Shown here one piece after another: positions 1 through 12,713 of a DNA stretch of 64,000 bases. The stretch comes from Crambe crambe (lineage: Eukaryota > Porifera > Demospongiae > Poecilosclerida > Crambeidae). The stretch covers positions 4,526,001-4,590,000 of the forward strand of contig OZ004587.1 in assembly GCA_963924555.1 (NCBI GenBank), written 5' to 3'. A model generated the notes under the pieces. The model had not been told where the DNA came from and made no database searches. It saw only the letters and a program-made list of their open reading frames with translations. Numbering within the stretch: the stretch's first letter is position 1; each line of letters starts with the position of its first letter. The position numbers were made by a program, and so were the translations under genes.

Positions 1-600
1 TTTTTTTATAACAGCCATAGCTAGAAGGAGAGCAACTATGTAGTGTGGCAGACATCTTTTTTGGAGTTCCAGGGCGGAGGCTCTCAAATCACGCCAATGC
101 TCTGCCAACATAAACCAAAAGATGAAGATCTTCATCACATATAGCTAGAACTGGAAGAAATGAATGTTAATAAAATAGAAAGGTGGTGTTACTAAAACCA
201 AGAGAAGGTTCCATACTCATCAAGTATTCAACTACCTCCTCTGCTTAATGCTTGATGTTGTTTTCTGCATGGTAAGTTGACACAGTAGCCATTCTGACTG
301 ACAATATATATATCTGCCTGGTCAGAGCTGACACTGACAAATACCCACACTTAATATGAGTTCTTACAACTTGGCAAATAGCACTAATAACAGAAGGATT
401 CAGCACACTGAACATGGTGGATATTATTTAAAAGACCACACCCTACTAGCATTTTCTCTTAGACAAGTAAATATAATGGGTGATGGAGTTTTGTTGAAAA
501 TTTACTGAATCTGTCTCTTTCATTGTATTAAACGGGGAAAAAATAGAGACCTCCTAAAGTCATTCACCAATCACCAGCACAGGGTGGAGCAAAAGACTAT
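1..600. other. Upstream non-coding DNA
   Basis: No open frame with gene-like character is visible here. The stretch is AT-rich with short homopolymers and leads into the ADAM10 promoter. I see nothing else that can be named. Confidence 0.6.
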
Positions 601-618
601 ATTAACCGGCTGTAATTG

Positions 619-630
619 TGCGCATGCGCA
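619..630. promoter_or_regulatory. NRF1-type palindrome in ADAM10 promoter
   Basis: TGCGCATGCGCA is a perfect match to the NRF1 consensus and lies about 105 bp upstream of the ADAM10 start codon. The same core also occurs inside several mobile elements of this window, so a chance or element-derived origin is possible. No TATA box stands out. Confidence 0.45.
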
Positions 631-734
631 ATGAGTTTATGGTGGGCGTGACCGGATATTAGTACTAAAGGCCAGGCCCCCAAGATTTCTAGTTCTGCAG
701 CCATCGTTTTCTTCAGAGCGAGTGAGTGCACAGT

Positions 735-2964
735 ATGGGTGATCTGTCGATGGAGCTCTGTTGGAGATTATTAATCCTGTCTGTAGCTCTTTCATTGCAA
801 CCAGAACCAGGAAAATGCAGAGGTAGTGTTCGGCTAGTTACGTAAAAAATAGACAAGCCGTAGCTAGTGATGGTGTGTAAGATAACTCGGCAGTTTATAG
901 CTAAGCTGGCTAGATCAGCTTATTCTGAACAAGCTAGTTCGTAAGTTAATAGCTTGTTGTTATTTTTAAAAATATAAATTTAGCAGAGTTAGCCTAGCTT
1001 TCAGTGTACATGCTGATTCAAAGGGAGGGGGTGTACAACCAAGTACATTCTTTTGGACCACAGCGGCATTAAAGTGGTGTCCTCACTCCCTCACCTCCCT
1101 CCCTTAGACTGTATTACTTTTAATTGTCCAGGCCTTATCCCATGGCTACATGAATTAGACCAGACAAGACAATACCCTGTGTATGGCTGTGTTGTTTCCA
1201 ACACTATGCTATAGACATGTTTTACTCACTGTAGTACTGAACGACTTCATACGTCACTTTGAACCTGTGGAATACGACCATGAATCGCTGATGTGGCAAC
1301 ATCACAGGCTTAGACGTAGTGTGGCTGGTCCCAGACATGTGGAACTTCACTTCGCTGCCTTTGGCAGGTCAGTGGAAAAGTTAAAATTAATACTCACTGA
1401 TATTGGCTAGCAGTCAGTTAAAAGTTAAACCCTTACTGTTGTAAGACTCAAAAGTTAAACTGTTTTAAGAGTCATGGAAGTTGAATTGGTTAATACTCAC
1501 ATGGTTGGACTAGATAATTAGTAGCCTTGGGTTTAAGATTGACCTTCACTGTTATCAATAATCATGGTTATTTTATATCCTCCCTTCAAGTTTCTTAAAG
1601 TCCCAACTAGTCCACTAGCCTCATTCCCAGGCAATCAGAAGGGGGAGAAAAGATGGCCTGGTACACACTGACTACGCATGTGCACAGATAGTTCAAGGTT
1701 TAAATGAACTCTGGGTTATCTCGCACATGTGCAGTCAGTGTATAGCAGGCCTCTCCTGAGAACGAGCACCTACGTACCTACGTATGTAAGTAAATTAAGG
1801 ACCAACCCTCTTTAATTCTCCTTAACTCATGATTGCTACATAGTAAGTCTTGGGGTTAAATTTTAGTGAGGAGGTAGTCCAGCCATGCATTCTAGAACAA
1901 ACAGAATATTGGATAATTCATCCATATTTGAAAAAGCATATCTAAGAAATTGCTAATGTAATCAGGCTAATACATAACATTATTGATTTCTACTTTGATT
2001 GCCAGAATTAGGTTTACTGGTATTCATTGCGTAGCTGTTTTGGCATACTCTTTTCCAGATAAGCACTACACACGTTATTACACATGAATGTATGTAGTGT
2101 TATTGCACATGAATGTATTGTTATTGGATAATAAGGAAAGAAACAGTATACCTTCAGAGTTTTCATACCTCTTAGGGATGATTAACTTTGCTAATTGAAT
2201 GCTAATTAATAGGAATTTGCATACCTTAAGGTAACTATTATTTACGGGTACAAAATTTAGCAATTGTTCAAGGTATTATTAGCAGGTATGTACAAAGAAA
2301 GTTACACTATTGATACTATAATAGGCCCATGTGTTCATATTTCAAGGAATAGTTTGAACTTTGAACCAAGTTTAAAAATTAGCTAAATATAAAACCCGTT
2401 ACTAATAGTAACCTTAATGTTTAGCTTACCCACTCTTAACACACTTACACAATATATAATACCATGCTAAGGCTTATGGGGTAGGAGCCTTCTGTCATAG
2501 TACATAATCCAGAGTATGGGGCCATCAATCCCTACATGATATTTACTTGTAGAAGGAATTTTTTTCACTAATTATACATACTTGACCTTATGCAACGCAG
2601 GTGCACAGTAATTATCTAAATCCCAACAACTGGGAATATTGAGTGCATCTATAATATCAGGACAAATAGATTATTGGGGGAGGCGAGAGCAAAAATGCTT
2701 CTCCCTTCCCCTAATTTTAGCCCCTGGAATTCTATAGCCAGCACAGAGCTGCATGTGTTTGTCCTGATGAATCATGTGATAGGATTTTGACTGGTAAATA
2801 TTTGTCCTGTACCTCTCTATATATATAGTTAGAACATATTACAGCTGTGATGATGACTTAGTAGGTTTCTCATATGATATTTGAGACTTGATAAATTATG
2901 TTTTCTGTAGACTCAATAGTACCTCTATTGTTGCTTCATCATCCTACGTATGTATGTATGTATG

Positions 2965-2998
<34 letters not shown>

Positions 2999-4573
2999 TG
3001 TATGTGTGTGTGTGTGGCTGGCTTTATATCACCTGATACTACTTCATACATAGTATCAGCAGATGTTGACTTCTTCTTGAAATAGAAGCCCTATACAACC
3101 CTTATAGTGATGCCATGTATGCATAATACTATGGACAATACCATGCAATAGTGTTGGAACCATCATAGACTTAATTCTCACTTTATCTGGAGTTCTATGT
3201 GATCTTGGCTGGTTGCTACCGTAGCAATATAAGGATGTTTGTTTGTATATATACAGTGTTGAACTAATTAATTAAGTCACACTAGATGCAGGGTTCTTCC
3301 CAACCTTATTACTCTGATTTCCATGCATGGTTATGAGTCACTCATGCATTGTTTGTTGTTTTTGTTTTGTTTTTTCCCAATACTGATATTACCATGGTAC
3401 TGTGCAGTTTTTAATGAACAGATGTACACAATGGTTTGACTCACACTACAGGGTTTTGGGATCATCATACTTTTTTGTGCTCTGGATAAGGTGTTGACTA
3501 TATACTCAGAGAGTGTTACATACAGATTGAAGTGTGAATACTAACAATTAGCACTTTGTACAGGTGTAGTGAAAGGCATATGACTAAATAAATATAGTTG
3601 AATTAAACCACCTATGGTAAAACTGTTAAATAAACTGAATGACCTCTATAACTATTATTATTGTGACTGTGCAGGAGGTTTGACTTGATGCTGGAACCTG
3701 AGACGAGACTGTTCCATCCTAAGTTCACAGTAACCATGGATGGTCAGGAGATCCCTAAACACGATGTCACGACATTCATGTACTCTGGAACTGACAGAAG
3801 TGAGTTGGATCACTTGCTATATTATTATATGCTCTCTCACTGCCACCCCTCCTTCTTACTCCTTTATCACCCAATCCCTCCTTACCCACTCCCTCCCCAC
3901 CTACTCCTCCCCTCCCCTCCCTCCCCACCTACTCCTCCCCTCCCCTCTCCTCCCCTCCCTTTCTCTCCCCACTTACTCCTCCCCACCTACTCCTCCCCTC
4001 CCCTTCCTCTTGTCCCACTCTTACTCCTCCCTAAATGCAGTCCTAATCATGATAGTGTCATACTTACAGATAATCCTCGTGTTCATGCTTATGGCAACCT
4101 CGCCCATAATGTCTTTGATGGGACCATAGAAACAGAAAACGAAGTGTACCATGTGGAACCTACATTTAGGTGTGTGCCAATCAATACTGAACCATGTGTT
4201 CACCTGGTACTATGTATGTATGTATGTATGTATGTATGTATGTATGTATGTGTGGAGTCACCGGCTGTGAGTGGTTTGCAGTTTAAGCGTGAGATTCGAT
4301 CCCACCAGTGACAAGTGTTTATCCATCGCTAATTGCTGCGAATATAATGTGTACCTGGAATTCCCAGTGTGCAAATCAAACTGGCTATCAGTTGTGGTCC
4401 AGGTGGGACTTTGGGTGCCCACACACCACTTGCTTAGAAGAAATAATCAGTCCTCCTGATAGTTTCTAGCCCAGGTTCCAGGAGGTTGCCAGCACTGACT
4501 CATAGTGCCTGCTTAGTGCACAGGCATCCTGGCTTGACCAGTGTGACCGCTCAGCAGCATCTAGATGATTTGC

Positions 4574-4604
<31 letters not shown>

Positions 4605-7600
4605 TGTATGTATGTATGTATGTATATGTATGTATATGTGTGTATGTAGTGTAGTTTCTTTAATCCATGCACCAAATCCTAGCAGAGTATAATATTTTTC
4701 TCCCACGGATGAAAAATAAATGCTCCCAGTACTTTTTGACCACCTCAAGCTATCATGTGTGGATCTGTATGTTAAACTCCACATTCTGATTTCCTCAATA
4801 CTGCATAATGGAACGTGAAGTGAAGTCATACCCACATCCTTATTGATAGTATTACATACATACATTTCCTTGTGCCACAGAAAAAAAGATTACCTCATGC
4901 ACCACTATAAACAGCTGAGCAGCAGATGTACTTGAATGGTGGTAGTGGTATTGGTAATAGTAACACCACCACCACCACACATACATGTTCATGTACATCC
5001 ATGCATTATTGCATGGACGTGTGAAGAATGAAAGTCATGTGCACATGCACACGTGCCAACCAGTACCTAGTGCAAGTGAGCTGTAAACTAAAACAGGTCC
5101 TTAATAAAAAAAATATTCACTAAAACATAAGTAAGAAAAAAGGTCATGAAAGTAAACAAACAAGTGAAAGGGAAAAAATTTATGCTAAATAAAAAGGCCA
5201 TGTAGTATTAGTCAGTACTTTTACCTATAGCAGTTTCTGTGAACAAAAACATCAAAATTATGCTGCCTTCAATAATAACTGCCTCCCACCAAACCAACGA
5301 AGAATAAATTAGCTACTTTGGAGTTTGATTTTTCTAAAAATTAGTCAGTAGTCCCCCCCCCCCCCCCCCCCCCCCCCCTCCATGAAATAGGCGTGGTCTT
5401 AACTAAAACTTAGGTGGCCCCCCATTCAAAATCATCTTCCTACGCCACTGAGCTAGCTGTTACTTTAGTAGATTCAAACAGAACACATAGACCTGAGAGA
5501 GCCAGAAAGACACTGTCTAGCTGATGATGACAAGTAAACATGTGAACAAGGCATGATTAGTGCTAGCCACGTCAGCAGGAAATGGTTAGCTAGGCAACAG
5601 GAAATGGTTAGCCAGGTAACAGGAAAGCCAAGAGCACCAGAGAACATACCAGAAAGTAATCTAGTCAAACTAGAGACCCAGGATAGCATGATTTATGGCC
5701 AGCTGGCAACAGGAAGCCAAGACCACTGAGAGAACAATGACTACAAGCCAGAAAGAGACAGCAAAGATGACTACATGTCATGTCAGATGATCAGCCAGAC
5801 ATCAAGAACAAGACTACAAGCCTTACAGGGAAGTAATAGAACATGTGAGAAGCCAATCAGAAGGTATTGACCACTAATAGGCACACAAACAAGTCAGAAC
5901 TGGTCAAGGAAGTGACATGTTTATATACATTTCTGCCTGATACTGGTGCATTTCCTACAAAATATACATTCATTATGACAAAAAACAACAACAAAAATAA
6001 TAACTAGTGAATGCTCATGCATTGTTGGGCGAGTGAGCAAAGCTTTCTGTGCGAAGCCTATGTTGTGCTCTTCTTTTCAGCGAGGCTTTTTTTCTGGCAT
6101 CTTATTTGTTATCTAGGCTTGCTGCAGCCCTGCATTCTTCGCTGGCCTAGGCTTACTGCAGTCTCCAGCCCCTTGCTTGTTTCTATCTTCGCCAGCCTGG
6201 CTAGGCTTGCTGCAGTCACAGTAGCTATTGACCTTTGAACCTTATTTCTCTCTTCTTTCTTTCTTCCTTCACCTCTTTAGCTTTGTTGTAATGTTGGACT
6301 CTTAGAGTGTCAAGATTCATTGTTAAAAGTCCATAGCTAGAAACTCGAGTGCTTGGGCCTATTGAACCGCTCCGTGACTCGATCCCACCCTTCCTTCCTT
6401 GCTTTGAATTTGCATGTTGCCACAAGTGACACACATGCACAATGCGCTCTAGCTATTGACATACCAAATATATATATATCGTGAATCTCAATTTACATCA
6501 CAAGTGTGTGGCTCGCTCGCCGACAACAACAACATACATAAATCAACAGTGTGCACTATATTATTAAGACATTGCATATTTCCACATAGCTGCCACATAG
6601 CCACCAATTCTGAGACATAAGTCTTTTTAATGACTAATTTTATAATCTCTTAACCAAATTTCAAATTTCAAGTGAAAATTGGTCAAAAATAGCAGGTGCT
6701 ATCAAGTGAATGCCAAATAGGTTTACTATAGAACCACAGTGACCTTCCTTTGAATCACATGCTTGAGGGAGAAGTCGTGGTTGGAAGTGAACCAAATTAT
6801 AATGGGACTTCATTAATCCAGTGCTATTCTACAACTTCTCCTTTAAGCATGTACGGAATATGGGTTCTCCCCAGTGAAACTGATCAGAGCGGGCTTGAGT
6901 ACCTCATTGATATTCTTGTGGCTATTAAAATACATTGTTTTAGCCACATGAAAATGGGACCCATCAGAGTGGTGTTGCTCCCTTTGGGGAGAACCCTGAT
7001 ACTTAGTGGGGCAAGCCTGAGGATCAGATATTGTTATAACTGCTTCTTCTTTTTTTTTTTTTTTTTGTCTTTTTTTTCTCCATAGATATCGTTCTCACCT
7101 CAATGAAAATGACACCTTCCACACCCTCGTGTACCGACAATCTGACCTTGACCATTCCTCCATGTCCTCGGCCACCTGTGGCTCCTCCCACGTCGACATC
7201 CAAAAGAGTATGCTCCAAGTCCAGCAATCCCACTCCAGCGACAAAGAATGGAATGACCACATCCTCAAGAAGAGGCAGGGAGGGAGAGATCCCCTCAGAG
7301 TCAGATGTTGGCTCAGTGTTTTTCTCGACTACAAACTGTATAGAGCGTTAGTGGATAACATGGAAAATCCCTCTGCTGTTTTACTCAGCATAATACGCCG
7401 GGTATGTTCCTTAGGTACAAGTGTGCAATAGTCCTTTAATCATACTGTTTGAAGTGCAGCAACAAGGTACCGAAGGTAGTTACTTACGTTAGTACATAAT
7501 TATTTCCAAGTGTATAAGCTGGAAAGCCTTTTCCACACAACTCTCTGCTGTTGGATTCTCCATGCATGAAGTTTTCATAGCCCACTAGCTAGCTTTAGTG

Positions 7601-10600
7601 CTATATTTGAGGCCTTTAATTCGTTAAGGGTTGTGTCATTTTAATCTGTATAAAGGTTATTTATTTATTTATTAAATTTTTTATTCTTATTTGTATCCCA
7701 GGGTAGTTGGGGGTTCTAATTACAACAAAATTTTTATGCTATTTTCTTGTTTCCATTATGTAGGGGAGCTCGATCTTTAGGGGAACTGATTTCGATTCCA
7801 ATGGGATGGCAGACAACATCCACTTTGGTATTAGGAACATGACCATCGAGACTCAGCGTCCTTCTGGTTTCTTCGGCAACGACTTTATCGGTGTCTCTGC
7901 ATTCTTAAACGAACACTCGCAGGCCAATTATTCTGATTTCTGTCTTGCCTATCGTTTCACGTATCGTGATTTTGCCCAAGGGGTGGTGGGGCTTGCCTAC
8001 ATCGCTCCCCAACCGGGGGTAAGACAGTCGGGAGGGATTTGTCAGAGACCCGAGCGAGTATCAGGTGGAGTTCGTACTCTCAATACGGGGATTGTGACCT
8101 CGTTGAATTTTGGACGAAGGATACCTCCATCTCTATCTGCTCTCACGTTTGCTCATGAGGCAGGACACAACTTTGGCTCCATGGTACGTATATGAAACTT
8201 AATCCTAGAATGTAGAAAGGCCACTTTGATTTCTTCATAATGCAATACATAATAATATTATCATGTAGGTATGGTAAATTGGGGAATTTTTGTTGTTGAT
8301 TTATTTTCGTGGTCATGTTCAACCGAAAATTAAACACCATGAAATTAATTACCTTGTACAAAATAGTGTAAAAGCTAATGAGTTGTAACAACCAAAATGA
8401 ATTAAAATGAACATAATTATTGCCTATTTTATGTGCTAAAGTCCATTTGCATGAAAGGAAAAAAGATAAAAGGCCATGTAGTGTTAATCTGTACTTTTAC
8501 CTATAGCAGTTTCTGTGAACAAACATCAAAATTATGCTGCTTTCAATAACAATCCCTACATCACTGCCTCCCACCAAGCTGTTCATGTCAGTGTAAAGTT
8601 CTGCTTGGTTTAGGCAGTGATAATTTCCCAATTTATGTGCTAAAGTCTATTTGCATTCTCCCGGCACCTTGATCATTTGCTATAACTCCTATAACTTTCT
8701 CAATATTTAGCTAAATTTCTAGTTCAATGCATCAACAGAGAGCTAATCATCAACTCTCTCTGCTGGTGTTTGAAATTTGAAATTTGGTCAAGAATTGAGT
8801 AAGTTACATATAGTGAATGATCAAGGTGTCACACCAATGGAAATCTCACTTTTGTGCAATAATTTACTCCGCATAAGAGACACTCGAGCCAAACTGCTAC
8901 TTGTGATCTATGTACACTGGATGAATGCAAGGAGTGGGGGGTTTAGGCAATAAGGGGGTCCAAAAACGCACAATGCTATACAGGTGGTGGGAGCACCACT
9001 TTTCCACTTCCACTATTACATTGATAATGTACATTGATAATGTACATTTAATTTACTGATAATGTGCATTAATTTACTGATAATAATTATGCTTACTGAT
9101 AATGTGCATCTAATTTACTATTTAATTTACATTATTAATTTACTGATAATGGTAATTTACTGTTTATTTAATTTGCTGTTCTGCATTAGCTAGGTACTGA
9201 TTGTTTTCCTTGCAGCATGACAGTGGAGATCCTCCTGCATCAGGTGCGTACATTATGCATGCTTTTGCCACCGATGGCTCCCAGCCCAACAACGATGAAT
9301 TTTCCCCCGCCAGCAGAATGATGATGAATTCAGTCATTGGAGACAGGGGACAAGGACCAGGTCAGCTGATACCGATAATTAATGGGGCAGACTATTATTT
9401 CTCTGACTGTACATGTTATGTTTTGAGATTTTTGCTCTGTGTAATGGCAACAATAACCTTCATTTCTAAAAGTGTATGAAACAGCAATTTTTCTGGTTCT
9501 CGTATCAGCTGGTTTTTGAAATTGGACAGATTATAATAGTTAAGACTTATGTATGCCTCAGCACTTGTGCATGGATCAAGGTCAAAGGTCAAAATGGATG
9601 ATTTTTTTTTTTAATTATGGAACCCAACTTAAAAGTCTCTCTTGGAAAAAGTATGTATTGTGCATCAGTAGCAGCCAGTGTGACCTGATCTACAGTGTCC
9701 TAAGTATGTTACATATTAGCCTCGTTCCCAGGCCCATTAAAATAGGGCCTGGTATACACTGATTGCGCATGCGCAAGATTAAATCGTCAAGGGTGGTCAG
9801 ACATAGTAACAATGTGGTCACAAAAGAATGTAATTACTAACCATAAATTTCCAGTGTGATACATAGAGTTTCAATGGGACTATAATTATGAAATGCATTG
9901 TTTCTCTGGAATGAAGTATAGCACTGGGCCTAAAATTTGCATACAGCTATTATCTGAATAGGTGAACAAATTTAATATTTGGATTTATCAATACCTATTC
10001 TAGAACTTCATTTAGCAAGCCATGTAGTCACCACTAATGTTGCCATAGGAATAAATTAAAAGATATCAACAAAAGCTCACGTAAATTTGTAAAGGATAGT
10101 AATAAGAAATGGCTGACCAAAAATCGGCTACTGAACTCAAGTATTTGGTGAGAAATAGTTTTTTATACTTGAGAGTGATGAAGCTTCATATCTTGGGTAG
10201 GAATTGTCCTTTCTCCTTCATATTTGGTATGTGTGGTAGTGTTATAGTGTGTCTTAGTCATGTGGAGTTTCAAGTCCTTAGCATTAGTAGCTTTGGAGAT
10301 TGGCTTCCTTAGCAACCATGTGTGGGTGGTATGTCTGACCACCTGTCAACCATCAGAGCGACGAGTGGAAACACTACCAGCACAGCGCTGGTCTTCAAAC
10401 TGCCAGCCAGGAAGCAAGCCAGCCAGCCAGCCAGCCAAAGGGAAGCACTTGGTAGCACAGACTCTTCCCGACATCTGGTTTGCGAGACTACCTAGTACCT
10501 GACACACGAAGACATCTTTACTCTCGTAAATGGTTGAATGGACAGGCGCTGTTCTTCTTTCAAAGCAAGAATGAACCAAACTTCTTGATCTTAAGAAATT

Positions 10601-12410
10601 AACCACACCCATTATTCTTACGTAGTAGTAAAGGTATACGGATGATATTACGATGTAGTATGCGGAGGCCCTGGAATGCCGGGGCATTTTAGCGCATGCG
10701 CAATCAGTGTATACCAGGCCCTATTTTTTCCCCTCCCCCTGAAAAAAAAATAGGCCTGGGAACGAGGCTACTTACATATAACACTGGCTAGATTGGACTT
10801 ACACGATAGTGAATAGTGTGCACATTAAATTAATGCACTCTATTAGGAGAACTACTCACTTGAGTTAATGAATGTATCACTCTTAAGGAATGATATCGGT
10901 CTCCCCCCACACACAAAGTCCATTATCTCATTACTTGTGGTATTACAAGCTCATTTTATCCCACACACACTACATAAAGGCTAACTATTCCTACATTATT
11001 ATTATTACAATAAGTGCAATTCTAAATAAAAAAAGGTTATGTAGGGATGGCTCTAAATCTACGCTAGGCTGTATATGAACTGCAGCCTTGTATAGAAATA
11101 ATCCATCCACTGCCTATAGCAAGCCAACTATTGGCAGTTATAAATGTAGGGATTATTCCTATACAAGGCTGCAATTCATAATACAGCCTAGCGTAGATTT
11201 AGAGCCATCCCTACATAACCTTTTTTTATTTAGAAGAATTTTTCCATCCTTTTTCTTTGAGCTCTGACTCTGAGTCAGGGCTACAATTATGCTGTAACAT
11301 GCTGTTTTGATGTGGTAGAGTGGCTGATGATAACATTGCAGGGTGATCTGATTAAACTGTAGCATAATTGTATTATGGGTACATGGTGATGTGGCTTAAA
11401 ATGACATCATTGCAGGATTTAGGGTTATCTGATTAGACAGTGCATACATATGTATCGTATTGCAGGTGGTTGTTTCGAGGAAGGTGATAACTTGTGCGGG
11501 AATAATGTAGTAGACCCTGGCGAGACGTGTGATTGTGGTCCACCCAGCAGACTCCACTCCAATGGAACATGTATGGCTGATGCTTGCTGCTTTGGACGCA
11601 ACTGCACCTTGAACCCCGACATACAGTGCAGGTGTGTGTATGTGTGTGGAACAAGGAAAAAATCTCCTTGTGAAATCTGATCATACTTTTCCTTTGTATG
11701 ATGTGCATGTATGTTAGTGCATGCAGAGTATATATGTACTCCTCAATGTGTTTACAATGCAATTCAATGAAGGACACCATGTGCCTGCAAATATGTAACT
11801 ATAACATCCCCACATGTACTCTTTCTGAGTCAGGAACATTTACATACCCCACAGCATATACACTATGTAAATCATGCTAATTAATTAATTAATTAAGCAG
11901 GGTTCTCCCCTGCATAATGGAAAGCTTAGTGGTGAGAGAATAGGTAGAACTCTGATCAAGTACCCCACAGTGCCAGAGGACAACCTTTGCAGTGATATTG
12001 ATTAATCTTCATGGTCATGTTCACTTACAAAAAAGCTAATTTCAAGTTGTAGCAACAAAAATAAATAAACATGAAAAATAATTATTGTAAACATGATTTA
12101 TAACTAATTAAATTAATTCTGCTTATTATGATCAGAAAATTGACTTGCCCCTTGGAATAAAGATTGGTTAGCCATAAACACTATGAGATTTCCCTTGTGT
12201 TTCCAAGAGGAAACACAGTGTATTTTGTAGGATACACAAAGACAGGGCATAATTATTTCTGAATAGGAAACAAGGAAACTTGCCATGCCCTTAATTGTGT
12301 ATCCTATGAATTTCCTTAATTAAGTTTCCTTCAGGTTTCAGGCTATGATATTTTACATAGTGAAAGGTTTCACTCCATACAATAATTTTATTGTATGTTC
12401 ATGCATGGTT

Positions 12411-12442
<32 letters not shown>

Positions 12443-12646
12443 CGTTCTCTTGTTACCTGGTTGCAGCCCTGATCAAGGTCCTTGCTGCTCTTCCACTTGT
12501 ATGTTCATCCAACCAGCTGAAAACCGGGTCTGCTCCTTGGAAAATGACTGTGCCCTCAACCAAACTTGTGGATATCCTTTTATGGAATAATTTATGTTGG
12601 GATTTCTTCTTTTCTAAAACATGGGGGGGGGGGGGGGGGGGGGGGG

Positions 12647-12713
<67 letters not shown>

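Noticed and set aside
3685-4311. 208-codon frame as a complete protein
   Set aside because: It reads through ADAM10 exon 3, a C/T-rich intron and exon 4; the spliced model explains the conserved parts.
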